A DNA stretch of 64,000 bases from Selenomonadales bacterium (GTDB lineage Bacteria > Bacillota > Negativicutes > Sporomusales > UBA7701). The position numbers were made by a program, and so were the translations under genes. The stretch lies in NCBI GenBank assembly GCA_029975165.1, contig JARKPR010000012.1, forward strand, positions 1 through 64,000, given 5' to 3'. Below the pieces are notes generated by a model. The model was not told where the DNA came from, made no database searches, and saw only the letters and a program-made list of their open reading frames with translations. Below are positions 25,117 through 33,972 of the stretch, one piece after another; position 1 is the first letter of the stretch, and every line of letters begins with the position of its first letter.

Positions 25117-26048
25117 GCCGTCTGTGCGCCGTTTTCATGGGGACGCCGGATTTCGCCGTCCCCTGCCTGGACAGGCTTGTGGCCGACGGCCATGACGTGG
25201 CCGCTGTCGTGACCCAGCCCGACCGGCCCAAGGGGCGCGGCGGGAAGCTGGCGGCATCGCCGGTGAAGGCGGCGGCCGCCGGCTACGGGCTGCCGGTGCT
25301 GCAGCCGGAGAAGATCAGGGCGGCGGAGTTTATGGCGGCGCTGGCGATGCTTAAGCCGGCGGTGATCGTGGTGGTGGCGTTCGGCCAGTTCCTGCCGCGG
25401 GAGATGCTCGCTTTGCCGCCCCTGGGGTGCGTGAACGTACACGCGTCGCTGCTGCCGCGCTACCGCGGGGCGGCGCCCATCCACTGGGCGGTGATGAACG
25501 GCGAGACGACGACCGGCGTCACGACGATGTATATGGATACCGGCATGGATAACGGGGATATGATATTAAAGGCCGCGACGGCCATCGGCCCGGACGACAC
25601 GACCGGCGAGGTACACGACCGGCTGAAGGTGCTGGGGGCCGAGCTGCTGGCGCGGACGCTGGCCGCTCTGGCGGACGGCACGGCGCCCCGTGCGCCTCAG
25701 GACGGGGCGGCGGCGACGTTCGCGCCCCTTTTGACCCGCGCCGCCGAGCGTATCGACTGGCGCCGGCCGGCGGCGGCCGTCCACAATCAGGTGCGGGGCC
25801 TCAACCCCTGGCCCGGAGCTTACTGCCTGCACGCCGGGAAGGTGCTGAAGGTGTGGCGCAGCGAGCTGGCGGCGGCGGGCGGCGGCGAGCCGGGCCGGGT
25901 CGTCGCGGCCGGCGAGGACGGGGCGGTGGTGGCCACGGGTGCCGGGGCGGTGCGGCTGACCGAGGTGCAGCCCGAAAACCGCCGACGCATGGCGATGGGG
26001 GAATTTGTCCGCGGTTACGGATTGACGGTCGGCGAAACCCTGACATAG
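25113..26048 (+). CDS. fmt: Methionyl-tRNA formyltransferase
   Basis: A 311-residue enzyme that formylates initiator Met-tRNA with 10-formyl-tetrahydrofolate. It has the N-terminal FMGTPDFAVP, the catalytic VNVHASLLPRYRGAAPI, and the C-terminal tRNA-binding domain. It is translationally coupled to def through a 4-bp overlap, the near-universal def-fmt pair. Confidence 0.96.
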   Translation: MSRLCAVFMGTPDFAVPCLDRLVADGHDVAAVVTQPDRPKGRGGKLAASPVKAAAAGYGLPVLQPEKIRAAEFMAALAMLKPAVIVVVAFGQFLPREMLALPPLGCVNVHASLLPRYRGAAPIHWAVMNGETTTGVTTMYMDTGMDNGDMILKAATAIGPDDTTGEVHDRLKVLGAELLARTLAALADGTAPRAPQDGAAATFAPLLTRAAERIDWRRPAAAVHNQVRGLNPWPGAYCLHAGKVLKVWRSELAAAGGGEPGRVVAAGEDGAVVATGAGAVRLTEVQPENRRRMAMGEFVRGYGLTVGETLT

Positions 26049-26060
26049 AGGTGAAAACAG

Positions 26061-26831
26061 ATGATGGAAGCTGTAGCCCGCCCGCGCAAGCGGCTGTTTA
26101 TCGGACTCATTCTGGCAAGCATGGTGCTGGCCGTGGCGGCCGGTTATGCGCTGTGGAAGCTGAGCTTTCTCGGCATGGCGAATATCAGCGCCTATCTGCC
26201 GTTCGTCGTCGGCGTGCTGCTGGCGGCGGTGGTGCTGGCGGTGGTCGCCGGCGTCGGCGGCATCATCCTGGCGCTCCTCGGCTACCCGACGCTGATGGCC
26301 TTCCAGGGGCTGGCCTGGTCGTCCATCCAGCTGCTTTTTCCGCTGGCCATCCGCATCGGCAAGCTGTTCGACGTCGACAAGGAGCGGGTGGAGCGCTCGT
26401 TCATCGAGGTGAGCAACCAGCTGGTGCGGCAGAAGAGGGTGCGGGTGAAGGCCGACCGGCTGCTCATCCTCACGCCCCACTGCATCCAGCACGAGTCGTG
26501 CCCTTACAAGATAACCCGCAATGTGCGCAACTGCCGCGCCTGCGGCAAATGCCGGGTGGGCGACCTGCTGGCCATGGCCGACAAGTATGGGGCGCACCTG
26601 GCGGTCGTGACGGGAGGAACGCTGGCCCGCCAGGTGGTCAGGAACATCAGGCCCAAGGCCGTGCTGGCGATCGCCTGCGAGCGCGACCTGACGAGCGGCA
26701 TCCAGGACGTTTACCCGCTGCCGGCCGTGGGGGTGCTGAACGAGCGGCCCGAAGGGCCGTGTCTGAATACGACGGTGGATTTGAACAAGGTGGAAGCGAC
26801 GCTGAAGATGTTCCTGGCCGACGGCCGCTGA
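26061..26831 (+). CDS. DUF116 membrane protein
   Basis: A 256-residue protein with two N-terminal transmembrane helices (about 13-32 and 47-75), then a soluble DUF116 domain. That domain holds HCIQHESCPYK and CRACGKCRVGDL, whose conserved Cys residues suggest a metal or iron-sulfur site. DUF116 genes commonly sit between fmt and rsmB in Firmicutes. The function is unknown; the location suggests co-expression with translation genes. Confidence 0.85.
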   Translation: MMEAVARPRKRLFIGLILASMVLAVAAGYALWKLSFLGMANISAYLPFVVGVLLAAVVLAVVAGVGGIILALLGYPTLMAFQGLAWSSIQLLFPLAIRIGKLFDVDKERVERSFIEVSNQLVRQKRVRVKADRLLILTPHCIQHESCPYKITRNVRNCRACGKCRVGDLLAMADKYGAHLAVVTGGTLARQVVRNIRPKAVLAIACERDLTSGIQDVYPLPAVGVLNERPEGPCLNTTVDLNKVEATLKMFLADGR

Positions 26832-26855
26832 GACCTTGCCGGAGGAGACTGACTC

Positions 26856-28199
26856 ATGGCTGCGGATGCCCGCGAGGTAGCTCTGAAAATCATTAACGAA
26901 ATAAACGACCAGGGCGCGTACGCCAACATCGCCCTGGCCCGCGAGCTGGCGCGGCGGCCGCTGTCCGACCAGGACCGGCGGTTCGTGACCGAGCTCGTCT
27001 ACGGGACGGTGAAGGCGGGGGCGACGCTAGACTGGCTGCTCGGCCATTACAGCAGCCGGCCGCTGGCCAAGGTCGCCCCGGTGATCCGTAATATTCTGCG
27101 TATGGGCGCATACCAGATCTTTTTTTTGTCCCGCGTACCGGTGTCGGCGGCCTGCAATCAGGCGGTCGAGCTGGCGAAGAAGTACGGGCACGCCGGCACG
27201 GTGAAGTTCGTGAACGCCGTGCTGAGGAGCGCGGGCCGCAGCCCGGACAAGGCGGCCTATCCCGACCCGGCCGCGGCGCCGGCCCGCTACCTGGCGCTGA
27301 AGTATTTCCATCCCGAGTGGCTTGTGGCGAGGTGGCTCGGCCGGCTGGGCTTCGCGGACTGCGAGGCGCTGCTGGCGGCGAACAACACGACCCCGCCGCT
27401 GTCGCTGCGGACGAATACGGTGAAGATAAGCCGCGAGGAGCTGCTGGCGCGGCTGGCGGCCGAGGGGGCGGCCGGCGAGCCGTCGGCGTGGGCGCCGGAA
27501 GGCGTGGTGTGCCGGGAGTACCCGGCGCTGGCCGGCCTGGCGTCGCTGCGGGAGGGCCTTTTCCAGGTGCAGGACGAGAGCTCGATGCTGGTGGCCCACG
27601 TGGTGGGGCCGCGGCCGGGCGAGTTCGTGATTGACGCCTGCGGGGCGCCGGGGGGCAAGAGCACTCACCTGGCGGCGCTGATGGGCGACAAGGGCCGGGT
27701 GCTGTCGACCGACCTGTACGAGCATAAGCTGAAGCTTACCGCCGAGAATGCGGCCCGGCTGGGCCTGGGTCTAATCGAGACCAAGGTTTTCGACGCGACC
27801 AAGCTGCATACCGCATACGCCGGCCAGGCCGACCGCGTGCTGGTGGACGCGCCCTGTTCGGGGCTGGGGGTGCTGCGCCGCAAGCCGGATTCGCGCTGGC
27901 GCAAGAGCGAGAGCATGCTGCGCGACCTGCCGGAACTGCAGGCGGCCATCCTGGATAGCGCCGCGGCGTGCGTGCGGCCGGGCGGGGTGCTTGTGTACAG
28001 CACGTGCACAACCGAGCCTGAGGAGAACGAGCATGTGGTGGCGGCGTTCCTGGCCGGCCACGGCGATTTCGCGCTCGCTGACGCCGGCGCCCTGCTGCCG
28101 GTGCCGCGCGCGGAGGCGATGGTCCAGCTGTGGCCGCACCGCGACGGGGTGGACGGGTTTTTCATCGCCCGCCTGGAGAGGAAGCGGGGGCCGGCATGA
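26856..28199 (+). CDS. rsmB: 16S rRNA m5C967 methyltransferase
   Basis: A 447-residue protein with an N-terminal NusB-like RNA-binding domain (about 1-140) and a C-terminal SAM methyltransferase domain. The SAM site is DACGAPGGKSTHLA. The two catalytic cysteines lie in VDAPCSGLGVLRRKPD and YSTCTTEPEENE. It overlaps rlmN by 4 bp. Confidence 0.94.
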   Translation: MAADAREVALKIINEINDQGAYANIALARELARRPLSDQDRRFVTELVYGTVKAGATLDWLLGHYSSRPLAKVAPVIRNILRMGAYQIFFLSRVPVSAACNQAVELAKKYGHAGTVKFVNAVLRSAGRSPDKAAYPDPAAAPARYLALKYFHPEWLVARWLGRLGFADCEALLAANNTTPPLSLRTNTVKISREELLARLAAEGAAGEPSAWAPEGVVCREYPALAGLASLREGLFQVQDESSMLVAHVVGPRPGEFVIDACGAPGGKSTHLAALMGDKGRVLSTDLYEHKLKLTAENAARLGLGLIETKVFDATKLHTAYAGQADRVLVDAPCSGLGVLRRKPDSRWRKSESMLRDLPELQAAILDSAAACVRPGGVLVYSTCTTEPEENEHVVAAFLAGHGDFALADAGALLPVPRAEAMVQLWPHRDGVDGFFIARLERKRGPA

Positions 28200-29254
28200 C
28201 CAGGACCGACCTGTTCGGGATGACGGCCGGGGAGATCGCCGCCGCGGTGGCGCCCTACGGACTGGAGAAGTACCGCGGCCGCCAGCTGGCGACGTGGCTT
28301 TACCAGCGGCATGTCCGCGATTTCGCCGCCATGACCGACCTGCCTGTGAAGGCGCGGGAGGTTCTGGCGGCGCATTTCACCGCCGGGACGGTGACGGTGC
28401 GGGCCGAGCAGCATGCCGCCGACGGGGCGACGAGCAAGTTCCTGCTGGCGCTGGCCGACGGCCTGGCGGTGGAGACGGTGCTGATGGTCCACGACTACGG
28501 CAGCAGCGTGTGCGTGTCGACCCAGGTGGGCTGCGCGATGGGCTGCGCGTTCTGCGCGTCGACGCTGCGCGGGGTGGAGCGCGATCTGACCGCCGGCGAG
28601 ATCCTCGCCCAGGCGCTGTACGCCGACGAGTACCTGCGCCGCCGGGGGGCGGGGGTGAATTCGCTCGTCATCATGGGCTCGGGGGAACCGCTGGCCAATT
28701 ATGACAATGTGGTGAAGTTCATCCGCCTGTGCCACGAGCCGTACTGCCTCGGCCTGAGCTACCGCGGCGTGACGCTGTCGACCGCCGGCGTGGTGCCGGG
28801 CATCGACCGCCTGGCCGCCGAGGGGCTGCCGGTGACGCTGGCCATATCGCTGCACGCTCCTGACGACGAACTGCGGACGCGGCTGATGCCTGTGAACAGG
28901 ACCTGGCCGCTGGCGGCGGTGCTGGCGGCCGGCGACCGCTACGCGGCGGCGACGGGCCGGCGGGTTACATACGAGTATGCGCTGATCGCCGGCGTCAACG
29001 ACGGCGACGCGCAGGCGGCGGCGCTGGCCGCCCTGCTCAAGGGCCGGCTGGCGAACGTCAACCTCATCCCGGTGAACGCCGTGCCGGAGCGCGGCCTGCT
29101 GCGGCCGGACGCCGCGCGGGTTAAGCGGTTCCTCGCCGTGCTGACGGCCGGGAGGGTGAACGCGACCGTACGGCGGGAGATGGGGAGCGACATCAGCGCG
29201 GCCTGCGGCCAGCTCCGCCATGCCGTGCTGGCGGCGGAGGAGCGGCGGGAATGA
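28196..29254 (+). CDS. rlmN: Dual-specificity RNA methyltransferase RlmN (radical SAM)
   Basis: A 352-residue radical SAM enzyme making m2A2503 in 23S rRNA and m2A37 in tRNA. The cluster motif is CAMGCAFCAS. The GSGEPLANYDNV segment and the C-terminal acceptor Cys region (SDISAACGQLR) are present. It is coupled to rsmB by ATGA. A strong promoter for the next operon begins 44 bp after its stop. Confidence 0.95.
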   Translation: MTRTDLFGMTAGEIAAAVAPYGLEKYRGRQLATWLYQRHVRDFAAMTDLPVKAREVLAAHFTAGTVTVRAEQHAADGATSKFLLALADGLAVETVLMVHDYGSSVCVSTQVGCAMGCAFCASTLRGVERDLTAGEILAQALYADEYLRRRGAGVNSLVIMGSGEPLANYDNVVKFIRLCHEPYCLGLSYRGVTLSTAGVVPGIDRLAAEGLPVTLAISLHAPDDELRTRLMPVNRTWPLAAVLAAGDRYAAATGRRVTYEYALIAGVNDGDAQAAALAALLKGRLANVNLIPVNAVPERGLLRPDAARVKRFLAVLTAGRVNATVRREMGSDISAACGQLRHAVLAAEERRE

Positions 29255-29298
29255 TTTGCCGCCGGTGTGGAAATAATTAGTAATAAGGCTGGATGATT

Positions 29299-29327
29299 TT
29301 GACTAGTCGCCGCAAATAACGTATAAT
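29299..29327 (+). promoter_or_regulatory. Consensus sigma-A promoter of the fhaA-prkC operon
   Basis: TTGACT, a 17-bp spacer and TATAAT form one of the best promoters in the window. It shows that the cell-wall and kinase genes can be expressed apart from the def-rlmN genes. Confidence 0.88.
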
Positions 29328-29359
29328 AAATAAACAACGCATTTGGAGTGTTTTTCGCC

Positions 29360-30115
29360 GTGGGTTTTGTACGCCGTATGGAGGATTTTTTCGAAAAGTA
29401 CATCGAGGGCTTTTTTAATGCCCGTTTTTCCGGCGGCCTGCAGCCCGTGGAGATTGCCAAACGCCTGGCGCGGGAGATGGAGGGCGACCGGACGGTGGGC
29501 ATTTCCCAGGTCTACGTCCCTAACCAGTACGGGGTCTATCTGGGGAGTGAGGATTACGAGCGGCTGACGCCGTACGGCCAGGCCATCCGCGAGGAGCTGG
29601 CCGTTTTTGTCGCGGCCGAGGCCAGGCGCAAGGGGTACACGATCGTCGGCAAGCCGCTGGTCGATATTTTTTGCGATGAGACGGCCGGCCGGGGCAAGCT
29701 GCGGGTCACGAGCCGCTACAGCGAGCCGGTGCCCGACGAGGCCGAACGCGAGGCCACCGGCCCGGCGACGCTCTCGGACACGAAGGTTTTCGGGCATTTG
29801 CCGCCGGCCAGCCGCCAGGCGGCGATCGCCGGGCTGCTGACGGTGCTGAAGGGTATGGATACCGGGCTGCAGCTCGACGTGGGGGCGGACAGGGTCAATA
29901 TCGGCCGCCGCGAGAGCAACGAATTGCCGCTGACCGATATGAACACGTCCCGCCTGCACGCGTACGTGGTTTTTGAGGAGGGCGGCCATACGCTTTACGA
30001 CGCCAAGAGCCTCAACGGCACGTATGTGAACGACCACCGCGTGTCCCGCAAGCGGCTGAAGACGGGGGACCGCATCAGGCTGGGTAACACGGTCATCCTG
30101 TACGAGGTGAAGTGA
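29360..30115 (+). CDS. fhaA: FhaA-like protein (DUF3662 + FHA domain)
   Basis: A 251-residue protein. The N-terminal DUF3662 domain begins VRRMEDFFEKYIEGFF; the C-terminal FHA phosphothreonine-binding domain has IGRRESNELPL, SRLHAYV and SLNGTYVNDHRV. This two-domain layout is that of actinobacterial FhaA, which tunes peptidoglycan precursor export through Ser/Thr kinases. GTG 29360 is preferred over GTG 29348, which overlaps the ribosome site GGAG. It heads a six-gene set ending in the PASTA kinase. Confidence 0.85.
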   Translation: MGFVRRMEDFFEKYIEGFFNARFSGGLQPVEIAKRLAREMEGDRTVGISQVYVPNQYGVYLGSEDYERLTPYGQAIREELAVFVAAEARRKGYTIVGKPLVDIFCDETAGRGKLRVTSRYSEPVPDEAEREATGPATLSDTKVFGHLPPASRQAAIAGLLTVLKGMDTGLQLDVGADRVNIGRRESNELPLTDMNTSRLHAYVVFEEGGHTLYDAKSLNGTYVNDHRVSRKRLKTGDRIRLGNTVILYEVK

Positions 30116-30116
30116 T

Positions 30117-30587
30117 TTGCCGAGCAAGGTCGTGGTGCTGAATTTCATCGGCATCGTTTTGCAGTATGCGGTCCTGGGGCTGCTGTACTATTTCCTTTTC
30201 ATGGTGCTGCAGGTGGCCTACCGCGACCTGCGGGGGGAGCGGGCCGCCGGACGGGCCCGGGAAGAGGCCGCGCCGACCGTGGCGGACAGAGAGTCCGCCA
30301 GGCTGGTCGTGGTGGACGCGGGGCCGGTGGCGATGAGCAAGCCGGCGTACGAGCTGGCGGAGACCGTTTCCATCGGGCGCGGCGAGGAGAACGACATCGT
30401 CGTCGCCGACAGCTTCGTTTCCCATGAGCACGCCCTCATCACCCGCTATAAGCACGGTTTCTGGCTGACCGACCTCGGCAGCACGAACGGGACGCTCCAT
30501 AACAACCGGCGGGTGGGACAGGAGATTCTTCTGAAGGACGGCGATCTTATCGCCGTAGGCGCGGTGACATTCCGCTTTGCGAGGTGA
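30117..30587 (+). CDS. fhaB: Membrane-anchored FHA domain protein (FhaB/FipA-like)
   Basis: A 156-residue protein with one N-terminal transmembrane helix (about 9-32) and a C-terminal FHA domain: SIGRGEENDIVV, SFVSHEHALI and LGSTNGTLHNNRRV. It starts at TTG one base after fhaA. By analogy with FhaB it may bring phosphorylated partners, such as the neighbouring kinase, to the division or elongation machinery. This role is inferred from gene order. Confidence 0.82.
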   Translation: MPSKVVVLNFIGIVLQYAVLGLLYYFLFMVLQVAYRDLRGERAAGRAREEAAPTVADRESARLVVVDAGPVAMSKPAYELAETVSIGRGEENDIVVADSFVSHEHALITRYKHGFWLTDLGSTNGTLHNNRRVGQEILLKDGDLIAVGAVTFRFAR

Positions 30588-31303
30588 CGGTATTGCAGGC
30601 CCATGCGCTGTCGGACATCGGCAAGGTCCGGGAAACAAATGAAGATAGTTTCGTCTGCCGGCCGCCGCTGTTCGTCGTCGCCGACGGGATGGGCGGGCAT
30701 ATGGCCGGCGAGGTGGCCAGCCGCATGGCTGTGGAAACGGTGGGCAACGCTGTGGCCGCCGGCGACGGGGCCGAGCCGCAGGCGCTGCTGACGCAGGCGA
30801 TTACCCAGGCCAACCAGCTTATTTTCCGTATGTCCCAGGACAACAGCGCCTGCGCCGGCATGGGCACGACGGTGACGGCGGCGCTGGCCGTGGGTATGCG
30901 GCTGTATTGGGGCCATGTCGGCGACAGCCGCCTGTACCTGCTGCGGGGCGATACGTTCGCGCAGATAACCGAGGATCATTCGCTGGTGAGCGAGCTGGTG
31001 AAAAAAGGCAGCATAACCGCCAGCGAGGCGCTCCTCCACCCACACCGCAATATCCTCACCCGCGCGGTGGGCACCGCCGACCAGGTGAGAGTGGATACCG
31101 GCAGCCTCGACCTGGCGGCCGGCGACAAGGTCCTGATCTGCACCGACGGCCTCACCAACATGGTGAGCGACGGCGATATCGCCGCCATCCTGCGCCGGGA
31201 CGACGCCGGGACGGCGCTGCTGGCCATGCTGGTGGCCAGGGCCAACGACGCCGGCGGCCTGGACAATATCACCGCCATCCTGCTCAGCTGCGGGGCGGCC
31301 TGA
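30584..31303 (+). CDS. prpC: PP2C-family protein phosphatase (PrpC/PstP)
   Basis: A 239-residue metal-dependent Ser/Thr phosphatase. Metal-site motifs are NEDSF, VADGMGGH, VGDSRLYL, CTDGLTN and GGLDNIT, all intact. It overlaps fhaB by 4 bp at a GTG start. It is expected to reverse phosphorylation by the PASTA kinase encoded three genes downstream. It lacks the membrane tail of mycobacterial PstP and so resembles B. subtilis PrpC. Confidence 0.93.
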   Translation: MTVLQAHALSDIGKVRETNEDSFVCRPPLFVVADGMGGHMAGEVASRMAVETVGNAVAAGDGAEPQALLTQAITQANQLIFRMSQDNSACAGMGTTVTAALAVGMRLYWGHVGDSRLYLLRGDTFAQITEDHSLVSELVKKGSITASEALLHPHRNILTRAVGTADQVRVDTGSLDLAAGDKVLICTDGLTNMVSDGDIAAILRRDDAGTALLAMLVARANDAGGLDNITAILLSCGAA

Positions 31304-31304
31304 G

Positions 31305-32561
31305 ATGGATACCAGGCGGGAATGCGCCCTGCTGCTGCTGGCCGGGGCGGTGCTGCTGGCCGGGGTGCTGTCCGTCGAGCTGGCGGGCGGCACGGTCGAT
31401 TACCAGGCGCTCGGTGTGGCCGCCGGGCTGACGCTGGCCTGGCTGCTGGCCGCGTTCACGCTCCGCAGGGCCGGGCACGGCGGCGACGGGCTGCTGCTGC
31501 CGCTGGCGGCGGTGCTGACGGCCCTCGGGCTGATCATGGTTTTGCGCCTCAAGCCGGAGCTTTATTTTGTCCAGGCCCTGTGGGCGGCCATCGGCCTGGC
31601 GGCGTTCCTCGCGGCCGCGTTCCTCTTCCGCCGCGCGGAACGATGGTCGGAATACAAATATTTCTGGGGCCTGGCCGGCATCGTCCTTTTGCTGGCCACC
31701 GCCCTGTTCGGGGTGGACATCGGCGGCAACCGCAACTGGCTGATCCTCGGGCCGGTGCATTTCCAGCCGTCCGAGTTCGCCAAGCTGCTCATCGTTCTCT
31801 TCCTGGCCGCTTACCTGAGCGAGCGCCGCGAGGTGCTGACGTTCGCGACGCGGAGTTTCGGCCCGTTCGTGCTGCCGCAGCCGCGGGTCATGGCGCCGCT
31901 GCTGGCGGTCTGGGGCCTGGCGATGCTGATGCTCGTCGCCCAGCGGGACCTGGGGGCGGCGCTGCTCTACTTCGGCACGGCCACGATCATGATTTACCTG
32001 GCGAGCGGCCGGGCCGGCTATCTGTGGTGGGGGACGGGGATGTTCGCCGTCGGCGCGGCGCTGGCGTACGCGCTTTACCCCCATGTGCGGGTCCGCATCG
32101 ATATCTGGCTCGATCCGTGGACAGACCCCAGCGGCAAGGCGTACCAGATCGTCCAGTCGCTGTTCGCCCTCGGTTCGGGCGGCGTGCTGGGCAGCGGCCT
32201 CGGCTACGGCTTCCCCCGCCTCATCCCCGAGGTGCATACCGACTTCATCTTCGCCGCCATCGGCGAGGAGCTGGGGCTGGCCGGCGCGGGCGCGGTGATG
32301 ATGCTGTATATCCTGATGGTTTATCGCGCCTTCCGCGTGGCGCTGCTGGCGCCGACGCCTTTCCGGGCGCTGCTGGCCGGCGGCCTGGCGGTGCTGCTGG
32401 CCCTCCAGGTGCTGGTAATCGTCGGCGGCGTGACGAAGTTCCTGCCGCTTACGGGGGTTACCCTGCCGCTGGTGAGCTACGGGGGCAGCTCGGTGGTCGC
32501 GACCTTCATCCTCCTGGGCATGGTGCTGGCCATGTCGGAGAGGAGGCCGGCCGATGCTTGA
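31305..32561 (+). CDS. SEDS peptidoglycan polymerase (FtsW/RodA/SpoVE family)
   Basis: A 418-residue polytopic protein with about ten transmembrane helices. The SEDS signatures GGNRNWLILGPVHFQPSEFAK and the C-terminal LPLVSYGGSS are clear. SEDS proteins polymerise lipid II glycan strands together with a class B PBP, which is encoded next with an 8-bp overlap. The placement matches rodA of the actinobacterial rodA-pbpA pair. Elongation versus division cannot be settled by sequence. Confidence 0.92.
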   Translation: MDTRRECALLLLAGAVLLAGVLSVELAGGTVDYQALGVAAGLTLAWLLAAFTLRRAGHGGDGLLLPLAAVLTALGLIMVLRLKPELYFVQALWAAIGLAAFLAAAFLFRRAERWSEYKYFWGLAGIVLLLATALFGVDIGGNRNWLILGPVHFQPSEFAKLLIVLFLAAYLSERREVLTFATRSFGPFVLPQPRVMAPLLAVWGLAMLMLVAQRDLGAALLYFGTATIMIYLASGRAGYLWWGTGMFAVGAALAYALYPHVRVRIDIWLDPWTDPSGKAYQIVQSLFALGSGGVLGSGLGYGFPRLIPEVHTDFIFAAIGEELGLAGAGAVMMLYILMVYRAFRVALLAPTPFRALLAGGLAVLLALQVLVIVGGVTKFLPLTGVTLPLVSYGGSSVVATFILLGMVLAMSERRPADA

Positions 32562-33960
32562 CAACCTGCGCGGCGCCGTCCGCCGCACGGCGTTCGTCCT
32601 CCTCGGCCTGCTGGCCGTGCTGTTCCTGTATTTGTCGTATATCCAGGCCGTCGAGGGCGACTACCTTGCCGGCCATTCTCTCAACCGCCGCACGGCGGCC
32701 GCCGCCGCCAAGGTGGAACGGGGAGCCATTTACGACCGCCGGGGCGAGAAGCTGGCCTACAGCGAACAAGACGCGTCCGGCCGGTATGTCCGTCATTACC
32801 CGTACGGGGCGATGGCCGCCCATGTGGTCGGCTACACCAGCCCGCGCTACGGCCAGTCGGGGATCGAGAGCGCTTTCAACGGCGAGTTGTCCGGCATGAC
32901 CAACCCCGAGCGCCGTTTCGGGCCGATAACGTCGCTGTGGCGGGCAAAGGCGGGCAACAGCGTGACGCTGACCCTTGACGGCGACCTGCAGGCGACGGCC
33001 TACAAGGCCCTCGGCAGGCGGCGCGGGGCGGTGGTGGCGATCGCGCCCCGCAGCGGGGCGGTTCTGGCGATGGTGAGCCGGCCGGCTTTCGAGCCGGAGA
33101 CGCTGGACGACGACTGGCAGGCGATCGTCGGCGCGGCCGACAGCCCGCTCCTGAACAGGGCGGCGCAGGGGCTCTATCCGCCCGGCTCGACTCTCAAGGT
33201 CATGGTGGCCGAGGCGGCCTTGGCGGAAAAAATCACCGATAAACGGAAAACCTATACTTGCGAGGGTACGCTGAAAATTGGCCCCGATTACGTCCTGGGC
33301 GAGTCGAGCGGCCGGGCCCACGGCAAGGTGGACCTGGAAGAGGCGCTGGCCGTGTCGTGCAACGTGACCTTCGGCCGCCTGGCGCTCGAACTCGGCCGCA
33401 GCAGGATGGCCAAGACGTTCGACCGCTACGGCTTCACCCGTCCCCTCGGCGGGGAGATAGCGGAAACGGCCAGCCGCCTGCCCGATTTCAGCCGTCTCGG
33501 CGACGGCGACCTCGCCCAGACGGGCATCGGCCAGAGCAGCCTGCTGGTGACACCGCTGAGGATGGCGATGCTGGCGGCGGCGTTCGCCAACGGGGGGATA
33601 ATACTCAAACCTTATCTGGCCGCCGGCGTGACCGCCCCCGACGGCACGGCGCTGAAGAAGTTCGGCAGCAGCGAGTTCGTCGCGGCGGCCAGCGCGGCGA
33701 CGGCGGCCGAGGTGAACGGCATGATGCAGACGGTGGTGCGGGAGGGGACAGGCTATGCGGCCCGCATCGGCGGCGTGAAGGTGGCCGGCAAGACGGGGAC
33801 GGCGGAGAATCCGCACGGCGAGCCCCACGCGTGGTTCATCGGCTTCGCGCCGGCGGACGAGCCGGTGATCGCCGTGGCCGTGATCGTCGAGAACGGCGGC
33901 GGGGGCGGCGACGTGGCGGCCCCGATCGCCCGGCAAGTAATGGCAAGGGCATTGCGTTAG
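32554..33960 (+). CDS. pbpA: Class B penicillin-binding protein (PbpA-like transpeptidase)
   Basis: A 468-residue protein with one N-terminal membrane helix, a short dimerisation region (ERGAIYDRRGE) and a transpeptidase domain. Active-site motifs are SxxK in PPGSTLKVM, the SCN box in VSCNVTFG and KTGTAE. The length and lack of PASTA repeats fit the PbpA partner of a SEDS protein. It is followed 12 bp later by the kinase gene. Confidence 0.92.
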   Translation: MLDNLRGAVRRTAFVLLGLLAVLFLYLSYIQAVEGDYLAGHSLNRRTAAAAAKVERGAIYDRRGEKLAYSEQDASGRYVRHYPYGAMAAHVVGYTSPRYGQSGIESAFNGELSGMTNPERRFGPITSLWRAKAGNSVTLTLDGDLQATAYKALGRRRGAVVAIAPRSGAVLAMVSRPAFEPETLDDDWQAIVGAADSPLLNRAAQGLYPPGSTLKVMVAEAALAEKITDKRKTYTCEGTLKIGPDYVLGESSGRAHGKVDLEEALAVSCNVTFGRLALELGRSRMAKTFDRYGFTRPLGGEIAETASRLPDFSRLGDGDLAQTGIGQSSLLVTPLRMAMLAAAFANGGIILKPYLAAGVTAPDGTALKKFGSSEFVAAASAATAAEVNGMMQTVVREGTGYAARIGGVKVAGKTGTAENPHGEPHAWFIGFAPADEPVIAVAVIVENGGGGGDVAAPIARQVMARALR

Positions 33961-33972
33961 GGGGTGAAAGTC